Shown in pieces: positions 7,508-15,585 of a stretch of 25,080 bases of DNA. The translations under genes and the position numbers were made by a program. The stretch spans positions 1-25,080 of the forward strand of contig CBFDBC010000022.1 in assembly GCA_965602945.1 (NCBI GenBank), read 5' to 3'. This DNA comes from JAUXEH01 sp965602945. Its GTDB lineage: Bacteria; Acidobacteriota; Aminicenantia; Aminicenantales; Aminicenantaceae. Within the stretch, counting starts at the first letter, position 1; the number at the start of each line of letters is the position of its first letter. Under the pieces are notes generated by a model that made no database searches, was not told the DNA's origin, and worked only from the letters and a program-made list of their open reading frames with translations.

Positions 7508-8491
7508 ATGAAAGCTAACACCAACAAGGCCATCGAATTCTTGCTCGCCCGCGGCAATCTCCCGATCCTTTACTGGCTGAAAAAGGACATCTTGGAAGTG
7601 CCCGTGGAGCGGGAGTATAAGAACCTGCAGAAATTAGCCTCCCGGATCCGGATCCTGGAAAGCCAGAGAGAAAACGGCGGGTGGTGCCGTAGAGTGTACG
7701 AGAACAATCCGCGGTGGGAAAAGACCTATTACATCGTCGAGACCCTGCACAACGCTTTCCGGCTCTATGATTATGCCTGCAATCAGGAACTTGAAGAGAT
7801 CCAGAAAATGGTGGATTTCCTGTTTTCGACCCAGACTAACGAGGGGGATTTTCGAGGAGCGTATTTTAATGAATACGCTCCGACCTATCACGCCTTGACC
7901 CTGGAAGTGCTCTGTCTTTTTGGATTTGACAGTGATAAGCGTATCCAGAAAGGATTCCGCTGGCTTATACGGAACCGGCAGGAAGACGGAGGATGGGTCA
8001 TCCCTTACCGTACGATCGAAAAAACCGAGCTGAATAAACGCTACAACCTGGATGCCCAGCAGAACATAAAACCCCTTAAGCCCGAGCCCTCCAATCCCTC
8101 CTCCCATCTGGTCACGGGTATGGTGCTGCGAGCCATGGCTGTCTCTCCTACCTGGCAGAAGAACAAGGACACTCGTAAGGCCGGAGAATTGATGATCAGC
8201 CGCTTCTTCACACCCGATTTTTACGAAGACCGCCAGGCAGCCCGTTACTGGGAAGAGATCACCTATCCATTCTGGGCAACCGACATTCTCAGCAGCCTGG
8301 ATTCATTGGCCAGGATCGGCTTTACGATTGAACATCCGGGCATAAAGAAAGCATTCGACTGGCTTTTGAAGCTTCAGGACAGTCATGGATTCTGGAAAGC
8401 CGGTTCGAAGAAATCCACGCTCGAAGACCACCTTTGGGTAACCCTCTCGGTGCTGCGTGTGATCAAACACCTGGGTTTGCTCGATCTTTGA
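7508..8491 (+). CDS. Prenyltransferase/squalene-oxidase repeat (alpha/alpha-toroid) protein
   Basis: Encodes 327 aa with the QW-like repeats of the terpenoid cyclase/protein prenyltransferase toroid: SQRENGGW near residue 55, TQTNEGDF near 112, NRQEDGGW near 157 and LQDSHGFW near 295. Helical pairs lie between them. I see no DXDD or DCTAE-type catalytic motif, so it is probably not a triterpene cyclase. No signal peptide is visible. Similar bacterial proteins are annotated only by fold, and their function is unknown. It lies 46 bases after the D-aminoacylase gene on the same strand and may be cotranscribed, but no good ribosome site precedes the ATG. Its 3' end is 3 bases from the stop of the next, opposite gene. 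Confidence 0.72.
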   Translation: MKANTNKAIEFLLARGNLPILYWLKKDILEVPVEREYKNLQKLASRIRILESQRENGGWCRRVYENNPRWEKTYYIVETLHNAFRLYDYACNQELEEIQKMVDFLFSTQTNEGDFRGAYFNEYAPTYHALTLEVLCLFGFDSDKRIQKGFRWLIRNRQEDGGWVIPYRTIEKTELNKRYNLDAQQNIKPLKPEPSNPSSHLVTGMVLRAMAVSPTWQKNKDTRKAGELMISRFFTPDFYEDRQAARYWEEITYPFWATDILSSLDSLARIGFTIEHPGIKKAFDWLLKLQDSHGFWKAGSKKSTLEDHLWVTLSVLRVIKHLGLLDL

Positions 8492-8494
8492 CCG

Positions 8495-8845
8495 TCAGTG
8501 AACGAACTCCACGAAACGGGTCTGGAGTTCCGTGAGCAGATGGTAGAGCCTTGCCTGCAGATGGTGAAAATTCTTGTTCCTGGTCAGGCTTTCCTCGGTA
8601 TCTCCGGGGAACAGGACCATCCGGCGGAATGAATCCCCCTCAAGATAGCAGCAGATGATGTTGTGCACCAGGCGCTTGAATTCCTCGATGTGCACCTGAT
8701 CCTTCAAGTGGATTCGCTCCGCCTCTCCGAGAAAGTGCTGGAAGACGTTGGCCCATTCCCGGTTCTCCCCCTTATGCAGTGATTCGATGATGTCACCGAG
8801 GACCAGGATGAGTTCTTCGATGCGCCATTTCTCGATCTTGAGCAT
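8495..8845 (-). CDS. Small helical protein of unknown function
   Basis: Encodes 116 aa and is predicted to be mostly alpha-helical, with no signal peptide or membrane segment. A GGAGA ribosome site lies 6 bases before the ATG, and codon use resembles the neighbours, so I take it as real. The pattern (a Trp near the start of the second helix, then CCYLEGDSFRRMVLFPGD, then a helical NKNFHHLQARLYHLL end) loosely recalls DUF6966-type small proteins, which I cannot confirm. It is convergent with the toroid gene and divergent from folK; its upstream region contains the interleaved inverted repeats at 8875-8942. Confidence 0.6.
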   Translation of the reverse strand: MLKIEKWRIEELILVLGDIIESLHKGENREWANVFQHFLGEAERIHLKDQVHIEEFKRLVHNIICCYLEGDSFRRMVLFPGDTEESLTRNKNFHHLQARLYHLLTELQTRFVEFVH

Positions 8846-8874
8846 GGTATCTCCATACTGCCAGAACTTGTCTT

Positions 8875-8942
8875 AAAAATCCACCCCATCCGTGTTTCCC
8901 ACCCATGCGACGGGGAGCGAGGATTTTTGAATCCGGATGGGG
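8875..8942. repeat. Two interleaved inverted repeats (pseudoknot order) between divergent genes
   Basis: AAAAATCC (8875-8882) is the exact complement of GGATTTTT (8921-8928), and CCCCATCCG (8884-8892) is the exact complement of CGGATGGGG (8934-8942). The order is A-B-A'-B', so the two stems cannot nest: they would form a pseudoknot or two alternative hairpins. The element ends 19 bases before the folK start and lies upstream of the minus-strand small gene. Which transcript carries it is unknown. Confidence 0.5.
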
Positions 8943-8961
8943 AAGCTGTTATCATGGACAT

Positions 8962-9441
8962 ATGCAATATTTCCTGGGGCTGGGCGGAAACCTGGGAGAC
9001 CGGGAGTCATTCCTTAGACAATGCCGAGACCTTCTCGAGCATGCCTCGGTCCGGATCCTGCGCTGTTCCCCTGTTTACGAGACGGAACCGGTCGGCCTCA
9101 GACAGCAGCCCCGGTTCCTGAATCAGGTTTTAGAGGTGGAGACGGAGCTGGACCCGCCGGGGCTCCTGAGCGCGGTGAAAACTATCGAAGCTGAGATAGG
9201 CCGGACCGCCGGACCGCCTGGCGGCCCCCGTGTGATCGACATCGACATCCTGCTCGCGGGCGACCTGGTCCTGGACACGGAACGGCTCCAGGTCCCTCAC
9301 CCCCGTATGGCAGAGCGAAATTTTGTGCTTGTTCCCCTGAGTGGAATAGCCCCGGAAGCCGTCCATCCCGTCTTGAGGAAAACCATACGGGAGCTGCGTG
9401 ACGAGTGCCGCGATACGGCCGTCTATTCGCTTTTCGGATAA
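8962..9441 (+). CDS. folK: HPPK, folate biosynthesis pyrophosphokinase
   Basis: Encodes 159 aa; 2-amino-4-hydroxy-6-hydroxymethyldihydropteridine pyrophosphokinase transfers pyrophosphate from ATP to the pterin precursor of folate. Visible hallmarks are the N-terminal LGLGGNLGDR, SPVYETEPVG, the FLNQVLEVET strand and the signature GPRVIDIDILL containing the Mg-binding Asp pair, followed by PHPRMAERNFVL. The start at 8962 is placed by homology, since HPPK begins just before LGLGSNLG. An in-frame ATG at 8905 would add residues encoded by the inverted-repeat element and is unlikely. The ribosome site is weak. No other folate gene is nearby. Confidence 0.93.
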   Translation: MQYFLGLGGNLGDRESFLRQCRDLLEHASVRILRCSPVYETEPVGLRQQPRFLNQVLEVETELDPPGLLSAVKTIEAEIGRTAGPPGGPRVIDIDILLAGDLVLDTERLQVPHPRMAERNFVLVPLSGIAPEAVHPVLRKTIRELRDECRDTAVYSLFG

Positions 9442-9535
9442 CGCCCCGCATCGGGTTTCCTTTTTATCGAGTCTGGGATACACTGTGAGAAACCCGGTCC
9501 GTGTCAGCCGGGAGATCGTACAGAGGACCATGGAA

Positions 9536-11452
9536 ATGCCTAATAAGATGAATGACAAGCACAGAGAATCCCAGCCCATTCACACCAAGATCATCGATGA
9601 TGTCTTCACCGATGCTGTCGAGATGGTCAAGCCCCGTTTCGAAGTGGATTATGATGCGTATCTCGAGCGGCTCTGGCAGGCCAATCCGGAGATCCACAAG
9701 CGGATCAAGCGCTCCTCGACCCTGGAGGACGCGCGGCGGTCTCTTTTTATCTACCTGGAGAATGCGGAGCGGCATCTCTTCGACCTGAACAACGACTTCC
9801 ACATCCTGGAAAAAGCCACGGTGCGGGAGTGCATCCGCGCATTCAAGAGCATCATAGGGCCCATCAACGAATACAGGACCGGGACTTCAGCGCTGGACAA
9901 TCTCTGGAAGATGGCCCGCGGACGGACCGCGGAGCTGGCCCAGCCGGTGGCCGTCGGCTTCCTCATGGAGTTCATCAATCTCTTCCGGGGAGTGGCCGGC
10001 AAGTCCAATATCTACTTTGAATCACGAGAAGCCAAGAAGGGGATCCCGGATTTCCTGCGCCTGGAAGGGCGGGAGGCCGCGGAAGCCCGCACAGAGGTCC
10101 TGGATGACCTCGGTTCCACCATGCAGAAATATTTCAAGAAATATCCCTCCGGTCTGGAACAGGATGTGAACACGTGGCGCAAAGAGAACCGGGAACGCAT
10201 CCTTCATTACTTCAAGGCATCGGAAGAGGACTGGGGGGATTACAGGTGGCATCTCCGGCATGTCATCCGGACTGCGAAGCCTTTGAAGGACCTGATCGAA
10301 CTGACCACGGACCAGCAGGCGGCGATCGACAAGGCGATCCAAAACCGCATTCCATTCGGGATCACCCCCTACTATCTGCATCTCATGGACAGGGAGATCG
10401 CCCTGGACTACGACCACGCCGTACGCTCCCAGGTCATCCCTCCTCCTGATTATGTCGACATCATGGCCGACCACAGGCGCGACCGGGGGCTGGTATTCGA
10501 TTTCATGGGAGAGCACGACACCTCGCCCGTAGACCTGGTCACACGCCGGTACCCGGGGATTGCCATCATCAAACCTTTCAATACCTGTTCCCAGATCTGT
10601 GTCTATTGTCAGCGCAATTGGGAGATCGATGAGGTGCTGGATCCCGGAGCTATGTCCACGCGGAAAAGCGTCCAGCAAGCCGTGGACTGGCTGAGGGAAC
10701 ACACGGCCATTGGAGACATCCTGGTCACAGGAGGAGATCCCATGATCATGAAGGATGATCAGATCTCCTGGCTTGTGCAAGCTCTGTGTGATATCCCACA
10801 CATATACCGGATCCGCATCGGATCCCGTACGCCGGTAGTCCTTCCCATGCGCTGGACAGACCGGCTGCTCGGCATATTGAGTGACGCCAACATCCCGGGA
10901 AGGAGGGAAGTTGCCGTCGTGACTCACTTCGAACACAGCTACGAGATCACGCCGGAATCCTGCGATGCCGTTCAGAAGATCAGGCGCGCCGGGATGGGTG
11001 TCTACAACCAGCAGGTTTTCACCGTTGAGAATTCACGGAGGTTCGAGACCGCCAAGCTGCGCAAAGACCTGCGTCTTATAGGTGTCGACCCATATTACAC
11101 TTTCAACATGAAGGGCAAGGAAGAAACTCGGCGGTACATGGTGCCTATCGCCCGCATCCTGCAGGAGCGCAAGGAGGAGGCACGGCTGCTCCCGGGTATG
11201 GACCGCACCGATGAACCCGTGTTCAACGTCCCGAAGCTGGGTAAGAACCATCTCCGGTCATGGCAGGACCACAGGCTTGTCATGGTTCTCCCGGACGGTT
11301 CCCGGGTCTATGAGTTTCATCCCTGGGAGAAAAACATCGAGCCGATCCCCCCCTACAACTACATAGACGTGCCCATCTATGATTATCTTGAGGAACTGGC
11401 CGCTCGCGGCGAGAACATACGTGATTACAGGACCATCTGGTTCTACTATTGA
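9536..11452 (+). CDS. KamA-family radical SAM aminomutase, probably glutamate 2,3-aminomutase
   Basis: Encodes 638 aa from the ATG at 9536, placed 8 bases after AGAGGA; an ATG at 9530 is too close to that site. The radical SAM cluster motif is Cys351-X3-Cys355-X2-Cys358, followed by VTGGDPM for SAM binding; Lys570 (PKLGKNHL) aligns with the PLP lysine Lys337 of lysine 2,3-aminomutase. By eye, the two Asp residues that hold the lysine side chain in that enzyme (Asp293, Asp330) align here with Lys526 and Asn564. From memory these are the replacements described in glutamate 2,3-aminomutase, which makes beta-glutamate, a compatible solute. The protein has about 200 extra N-terminal residues compared with KamA, a long form whose extra domain has no clear function. 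No ablB-like acetyltransferase is adjacent. The next gene starts 12 bases downstream. Confidence 0.8.
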   Translation: MPNKMNDKHRESQPIHTKIIDDVFTDAVEMVKPRFEVDYDAYLERLWQANPEIHKRIKRSSTLEDARRSLFIYLENAERHLFDLNNDFHILEKATVRECIRAFKSIIGPINEYRTGTSALDNLWKMARGRTAELAQPVAVGFLMEFINLFRGVAGKSNIYFESREAKKGIPDFLRLEGREAAEARTEVLDDLGSTMQKYFKKYPSGLEQDVNTWRKENRERILHYFKASEEDWGDYRWHLRHVIRTAKPLKDLIELTTDQQAAIDKAIQNRIPFGITPYYLHLMDREIALDYDHAVRSQVIPPPDYVDIMADHRRDRGLVFDFMGEHDTSPVDLVTRRYPGIAIIKPFNTCSQICVYCQRNWEIDEVLDPGAMSTRKSVQQAVDWLREHTAIGDILVTGGDPMIMKDDQISWLVQALCDIPHIYRIRIGSRTPVVLPMRWTDRLLGILSDANIPGRREVAVVTHFEHSYEITPESCDAVQKIRRAGMGVYNQQVFTVENSRRFETAKLRKDLRLIGVDPYYTFNMKGKEETRRYMVPIARILQERKEEARLLPGMDRTDEPVFNVPKLGKNHLRSWQDHRLVMVLPDGSRVYEFHPWEKNIEPIPPYNYIDVPIYDYLEELAARGENIRDYRTIWFYY

Positions 11453-11464
11453 TCTCCGAGACAC

Positions 11465-13654
11465 ATGCCGGTTACCAGACGAATCCTCGGTGCCGTCTTA
11501 ACGCTCCTCCTGCTCCAGGGGGCTCTCCAGGCGCAGGAACGACCCAGGATCGGATTGGTCCTTGGGGCAGGCGGTGCCAAGGGGCTGGCCCACATCCCGG
11601 TCTTGAAGCTGCTGGATGACCTGGATATCCAGATCGACTGCATCGTAGGGACAAGCATAGGTGGGGTCTTGGGAGGGCTTTATGCCATCGGGTACTCCGG
11701 CAGCGAGATCGAAGAAATAACAGCAAACCTTGACTGGGAGGTACTTTTCAGGGACCTTCCATCCAGAGACAAGCGGCCTTATTTCAACAAGAAAGACGAT
11801 GGGAAATATCAGCTGGATCTGATCTGGAAAGACTGGGTGCCTTCCCCTCCTCAAGGATTGATCTTCGGTCAGAACATCTTCCAGATCATGTCGCTTCTCA
11901 CTTTTCCGTATGCCACGGTCCATGACTTCGATCGTCTGCCCGTTCCGTTTCGCTGCGTGACCGTGGATCTGGTGACGGGCCGGCCGGTTGTCCTCGGAGA
12001 GGGTTCTCTGGCCCTGGCCCTGCGGGCCACCATGGCCATCCCGACAGTCTTCAGCCCGGTGACCTGGGACCGATACATCCTGGTGGACGGGGGGATACTG
12101 AACACGCTGCCTGTGGATGTGGCACGCGAGATGGGAGCGGACATAGTCATCGCGGTGGACCTGTCTGCACCTCTGGGAGATTCGGACAGCCTGGATTCAG
12201 CGGATAGTATCCTGGCTCAGAGCATACGCCTGGTGGAGCACGCGCACAAGCGGGATAACGCGGCCGCGGCCGACATCCTGATCCATCCGGACATGACGGG
12301 CCTGGGAGCCATGGATTTTTTTTCTAGACAAAAGCTGGGAAGGATCAGAGAAGCGGGTCGATCGGCAGCGCGGGATGCTCGAGAAGAGCTCATCGAGCTA
12401 AAAGGCAAACATCACCTCTCTCGTTCGCGCCGGGACACGCAGGTGAGGATTCCGGATGCACTCAGGGTGGGGGAGCTACGTTTGATCGGCAATACTCGGT
12501 TAACCTCGGAATTTATCCTCTCCCAGTTCGGTATACAGCCGGGTGATAGTGTCGGGATAGAGCACATCAACCGGAAGGTTCAGGAGTTGTATTCGCTGGG
12601 GTATTTCGAAAACATCCATTATGAGATCTTCCAGCAGCCCCGGGAGGAAATAGAACTTGTGCTGAACGTCAAGGAACTGCCTCCCGGAAGGCTGCGCCTC
12701 GGTCTGCGCTACGACAACCTGCATAAACTGGTGGGGATCACAGGTGTGGATTTCTCCAATCTGTTCATGACAGGGATGCGCTTCGAGAACGAACTGCAGG
12801 TGTTCGGTCTGACACGCTTCCGGTCCCGGCTCTACTTCCCCTCCCGGACCCTTAACCTGCCGGTCTATCCGCTGCTTGAGGCCCGCTACCGCAACATCCC
12901 CACGCGCATTTATGACGGGCTGGGAGAGCGATCAGCCAGCTATAATGACCGGGCCTGGAACCTGGACTTCGGGATCGGATTCCTGCCGGCGAAGTGGCTG
13001 AACGCCGAAGTCGCCTATCGGATGGAGGCCATGGACCTGAAGCCCACCTCCGCCATACCGAAAATGGGGCTCCTGCCCGAACTCAAGGACAGCCTGCGCC
13101 AGATCGTCGGAAGCTTCACACTGGATACTCTGGATGATGTCCAGCTGCCCGGAAGGGGCCTGCTCCTCAAACTGGCTTACGAAGGGAGCTTCGAGGAACT
13201 CGGTTCCGATCTGGCCTACGACAAGCTGGGAGTCTCGCTGGACGGGTATCTCACATTTTCGGAGCGGCACACGGGACGGATCTTCGCCTTCTTCGGCCGA
13301 ACCTGGGGAGCTGTTCCTTACTACAAATATTTCAACCTGGGACGCCCGCGGAGTTTTGTGGGCATGCACTATGACCAGCTTTTTGGAAGCCGGATGAAAG
13401 TCCTCAGGGGAGAGTACCGTTTCAAATACAACGAATTCCTCAACCTCAGCCTCATGGGCAACGTGGCCTTTGATTTTGCGCAGAAGGCCCGGCCGGATCT
13501 CGGGAGTCCGCTGCTGTGGGGCTGCGGTGCCGCGGTGGTGGTCGGCTCACCGCTTGGCGTACTCGAGATCGTCTTCAGCCTGGGGAGCCGGAGCCTCGCC
13601 GAGCCGGACAAGGCCCGGAGCGTCCTGTATGTGGTCCTGGGAACCCATTTTTGA
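11465..13654 (+). CDS. Patatin-like phospholipase fused to POTRA and outer-membrane beta-barrel (type Vd-like)
   Basis: Encodes 729 aa. A signal peptide (residues 1-23, ending LQA) is followed by a patatin domain (about 27-310): GAGGAKG oxyanion loop, nucleophile Ser64 in GTSIGG, and catalytic Asp208 in VDGG. A POTRA-like segment follows (about 335-400, including LRLIGNTRLTSEF and VQELYSLGYFENIHYE), then a Bac_surface_Ag/BamA-like beta-barrel to the C-terminus, which ends in VVLGTHF with the terminal Phe typical of barrels. This order matches PlpD-type (type Vd) autotransporters, in which the lipase faces or reaches the cell surface. Substrate lipids are unknown. The stop lies 5 bases from the convergent yraN stop. 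It may be cotranscribed with the aminomutase gene. Confidence 0.9.
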   Translation: MPVTRRILGAVLTLLLLQGALQAQERPRIGLVLGAGGAKGLAHIPVLKLLDDLDIQIDCIVGTSIGGVLGGLYAIGYSGSEIEEITANLDWEVLFRDLPSRDKRPYFNKKDDGKYQLDLIWKDWVPSPPQGLIFGQNIFQIMSLLTFPYATVHDFDRLPVPFRCVTVDLVTGRPVVLGEGSLALALRATMAIPTVFSPVTWDRYILVDGGILNTLPVDVAREMGADIVIAVDLSAPLGDSDSLDSADSILAQSIRLVEHAHKRDNAAAADILIHPDMTGLGAMDFFSRQKLGRIREAGRSAARDAREELIELKGKHHLSRSRRDTQVRIPDALRVGELRLIGNTRLTSEFILSQFGIQPGDSVGIEHINRKVQELYSLGYFENIHYEIFQQPREEIELVLNVKELPPGRLRLGLRYDNLHKLVGITGVDFSNLFMTGMRFENELQVFGLTRFRSRLYFPSRTLNLPVYPLLEARYRNIPTRIYDGLGERSASYNDRAWNLDFGIGFLPAKWLNAEVAYRMEAMDLKPTSAIPKMGLLPELKDSLRQIVGSFTLDTLDDVQLPGRGLLLKLAYEGSFEELGSDLAYDKLGVSLDGYLTFSERHTGRIFAFFGRTWGAVPYYKYFNLGRPRSFVGMHYDQLFGSRMKVLRGEYRFKYNEFLNLSLMGNVAFDFAQKARPDLGSPLLWGCGAAVVVGSPLGVLEIVFSLGSRSLAEPDKARSVLYVVLGTHF

Positions 13655-13659
13655 GCTGC

Positions 13660-14037
13660 CTAATCGAAGGCATCCCGGTAGTGGCGGATCCTGTATTCCC
13701 CCGATCCCCGTTCGAACCGGATAGCCAGCACATCGAACCGGCACTTGATATCCTCCAGACGGCGGTGGAAAAGATAGGCTTCGGCAATGCGGCGTATCTG
13801 GCGTTGTTTTTCAGGAGTTACCGATTCTTCGGGGGAAGAACAGGCTGAACTGTCCCGTGTCTTGACCTCTACGAAGACCAGAACGTCCTCTTCATAAGCG
13901 ATGATATCGATCTCGCCGCGGCCGAACCGGTAGCCCCGCTCGACGATCCTGAAATCATGGTACCTCAGGTATTCCCGCGCGGCCCGTTCCCCATGGATCC
14001 CCAGCGCGTGCGGTGAGGCGGGAAACAAGGGAGGCAT
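13660..14037 (-). CDS. yraN: YraN/UPF0102 family nuclease-fold protein
   Basis: Encodes 125 aa. The family signature is clear: GERAAREYLRYHDFRIVERGYR, then GEIDIIA and VFVEVKTR, which are the Asp and Glu-X-Lys of a restriction-endonuclease-like core. Its biochemical role is not settled; Holliday-junction-like or DNA uptake functions have been proposed for relatives. The start at 14037 (MPPLF) is preferred because a longer frame would overlap the end of cysS. It follows cysS by 11 bases on the same strand, so the two probably share a transcript. Confidence 0.9.
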   Translation of the reverse strand: MPPLFPASPHALGIHGERAAREYLRYHDFRIVERGYRFGRGEIDIIAYEEDVLVFVEVKTRDSSACSSPEESVTPEKQRQIRRIAEAYLFHRRLEDIKCRFDVLAIRFERGSGEYRIRHYRDAFD

Positions 14038-14048
14038 GTTTTTCTGGT

Positions 14049-15464
14049 CTATTTCTTTGGGAGCGCCACCGGGACGGCTTTCCATCGGACGCCTTCTTTG
14101 GTGTCCTCCAGGACGATCCCCCGGGCCAGGAGTTCATCGCGGATGGTGTCGGCCCGGGCAAAGTCTTTGGAGGCCCGGGCCTGCTCACGTTCATCGATCC
14201 AGTGTTTGATCTCATCCGGAAGGACATGCTGCTCCTGGACCGGCAGGATGCCCAGCACCCGGTCCCAAGAGCGAACGGCTTCTCCCAGGAGAACGGCTCC
14301 CTTTGCAGATATCTCTCCCCGGGCTAAAAGAATGTTGGCTCTTTTGATAAGTCCGAAGATCGCAGACAGCGCAGTCGAGATGTTGAGGTCATCACTGAGC
14401 CCGGACTCGAATTCCGTATTGCCGGACCTTACCAGATCCTCAACACGGGTCGAGTCCCCTTCAGGAAAGGAGCGTGACTCCAGCTCAAAGAGGAAATCAC
14501 GCATTCTCTGCAGCGACGATTCGGCCTGATGGAGGGCATCGAGGGTAAAATTGAGCATCTTGCGGTAGTGGGTCGAGAGCAGCATGAGCCTGAGGGCCAT
14601 CGGATCGGCCCCATGTTCTGTCGTTAGTTCCCGTATAGAGACGGTGTTGCCCTTAGATTTTGACATTTTCTGCCCGTCTCGCACCAGGTGCTGGCAGTGC
14701 AGCCAGTAGCGGACGAACCGGCTGCCTGAATAGGCCTCGGATTGGGCGATCTCGTTTTCATGATGCGGGAAGATGTTGTCAACTCCTCCGCAGTGAATGT
14801 CGAAAGATTCGCCTAGATATTTGGAGCTCATCACCGAACACTCGATATGCCAGCCCGGCCGCCCCGGCCCGAGTTCCGTCTCCCAGAAGATTTCGCCCTC
14901 TTTCTGAGCCTTCCAGAGGGCGAAATCATGCACGCTCTCTTTTTCGTATTCGTCGGAATCGATGCGCGTACCGGCTTTGCGCTCGTCCATGTCGATCCTG
15001 GACAGCCGGCCGTATTCCGGGAATCTGGAGATATCGAAATAATAACTGCCGTCGCTCTGATAGGCGAATCCCTTGTCCAGAAGCCCCCGGACCATCTCCA
15101 CCATCTCGGGAATGTGTTCCGTGGCACGCGGGTACACTTCGGCGGGCAGGATGTTGAGCCGCTCCAGATCCTGGAAAAAAGCGTTCGTGTATTTTTCCGT
15201 GTATTGCTGCAGGCTGATTCCCAGATCGGTGGCGGCCCGGATGATCTTGTCCTCCACATCGGTGATGTTCATGACGTGTTTGACTTTGAATCCTTTGAAC
15301 AAGAGGAACCGCTTGAGCAGGTCTTCGAACATGTAGGCGCGGAAATTTCCGATGTGCGCATAATCATAAACCGTGGGTCCGCAGGTATACAGTTTGACCA
15401 CTCCCTCTTCTAAAGGACGAAAGTCGTCGAGCCTTCCGCTCATGGTGTTGAAAAATCGGATCAT
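14049..15464 (-). CDS. cysS: Cysteinyl-tRNA synthetase
   Basis: Encodes 471 aa, normal for the family, which charges tRNA-Cys. It has the N-terminal MIRFFNTMSGR, zinc-site Cys in YTCGPTVYD, the HIGH-like box AHIGN, the second zinc region (ECSVMS and FPHHENEIAQSEA) and KMSKSKGN. The C-terminal helical anticodon region is complete. The start at 15464 matches other CysS N-termini. A longer in-frame ATG at 15530 would read through a good promoter and add an unrelated hydrophobic stretch. No ribosome site precedes 15464, and the -10 box ends only 7 bases upstream, so the mRNA may be leaderless. It fits the sulfur/cysteine theme of the window but is a housekeeping gene. Confidence 0.95.
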   Translation of the reverse strand: MIRFFNTMSGRLDDFRPLEEGVVKLYTCGPTVYDYAHIGNFRAYMFEDLLKRFLLFKGFKVKHVMNITDVEDKIIRAATDLGISLQQYTEKYTNAFFQDLERLNILPAEVYPRATEHIPEMVEMVRGLLDKGFAYQSDGSYYFDISRFPEYGRLSRIDMDERKAGTRIDSDEYEKESVHDFALWKAQKEGEIFWETELGPGRPGWHIECSVMSSKYLGESFDIHCGGVDNIFPHHENEIAQSEAYSGSRFVRYWLHCQHLVRDGQKMSKSKGNTVSIRELTTEHGADPMALRLMLLSTHYRKMLNFTLDALHQAESSLQRMRDFLFELESRSFPEGDSTRVEDLVRSGNTEFESGLSDDLNISTALSAIFGLIKRANILLARGEISAKGAVLLGEAVRSWDRVLGILPVQEQHVLPDEIKHWIDEREQARASKDFARADTIRDELLARGIVLEDTKEGVRWKAVPVALPKK

Positions 15465-15471
15465 GTGTCTA

Positions 15472-15500
15472 ATTATCGACCATATGACTATGCAGGTCAA
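15472..15500 (-). promoter_or_regulatory. Sigma70-like promoter placed at the cysS start codon
   Basis: On the minus strand: TTGACC, 17 bases, GATAAT, each 5 of 6 to consensus. Only 7 bases (TAGACAC) separate the -10 box from the cysS ATG, so transcription would start at or next to the A of the start codon. Confidence 0.5.
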
Positions 15501-15585
15501 CCTAACGAGTCCGTCAGGAGTGGCTTTCATTTTTGGGCCGTATATGCCATAATTCTTCCCTTTCTGTCAAAAAGGAATGTGTAGC

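Noticed and set aside
9398..9535. An earlier start for the aminomutase inside folK
   Set aside because: It overlaps folK and lacks a ribosome site; the ATG at 9536 has AGAGGA at good spacing.
10022..10936. A 304-codon frame antisense to the aminomutase
   Set aside because: It lies entirely inside a gene with conserved radical SAM motifs on the other strand.
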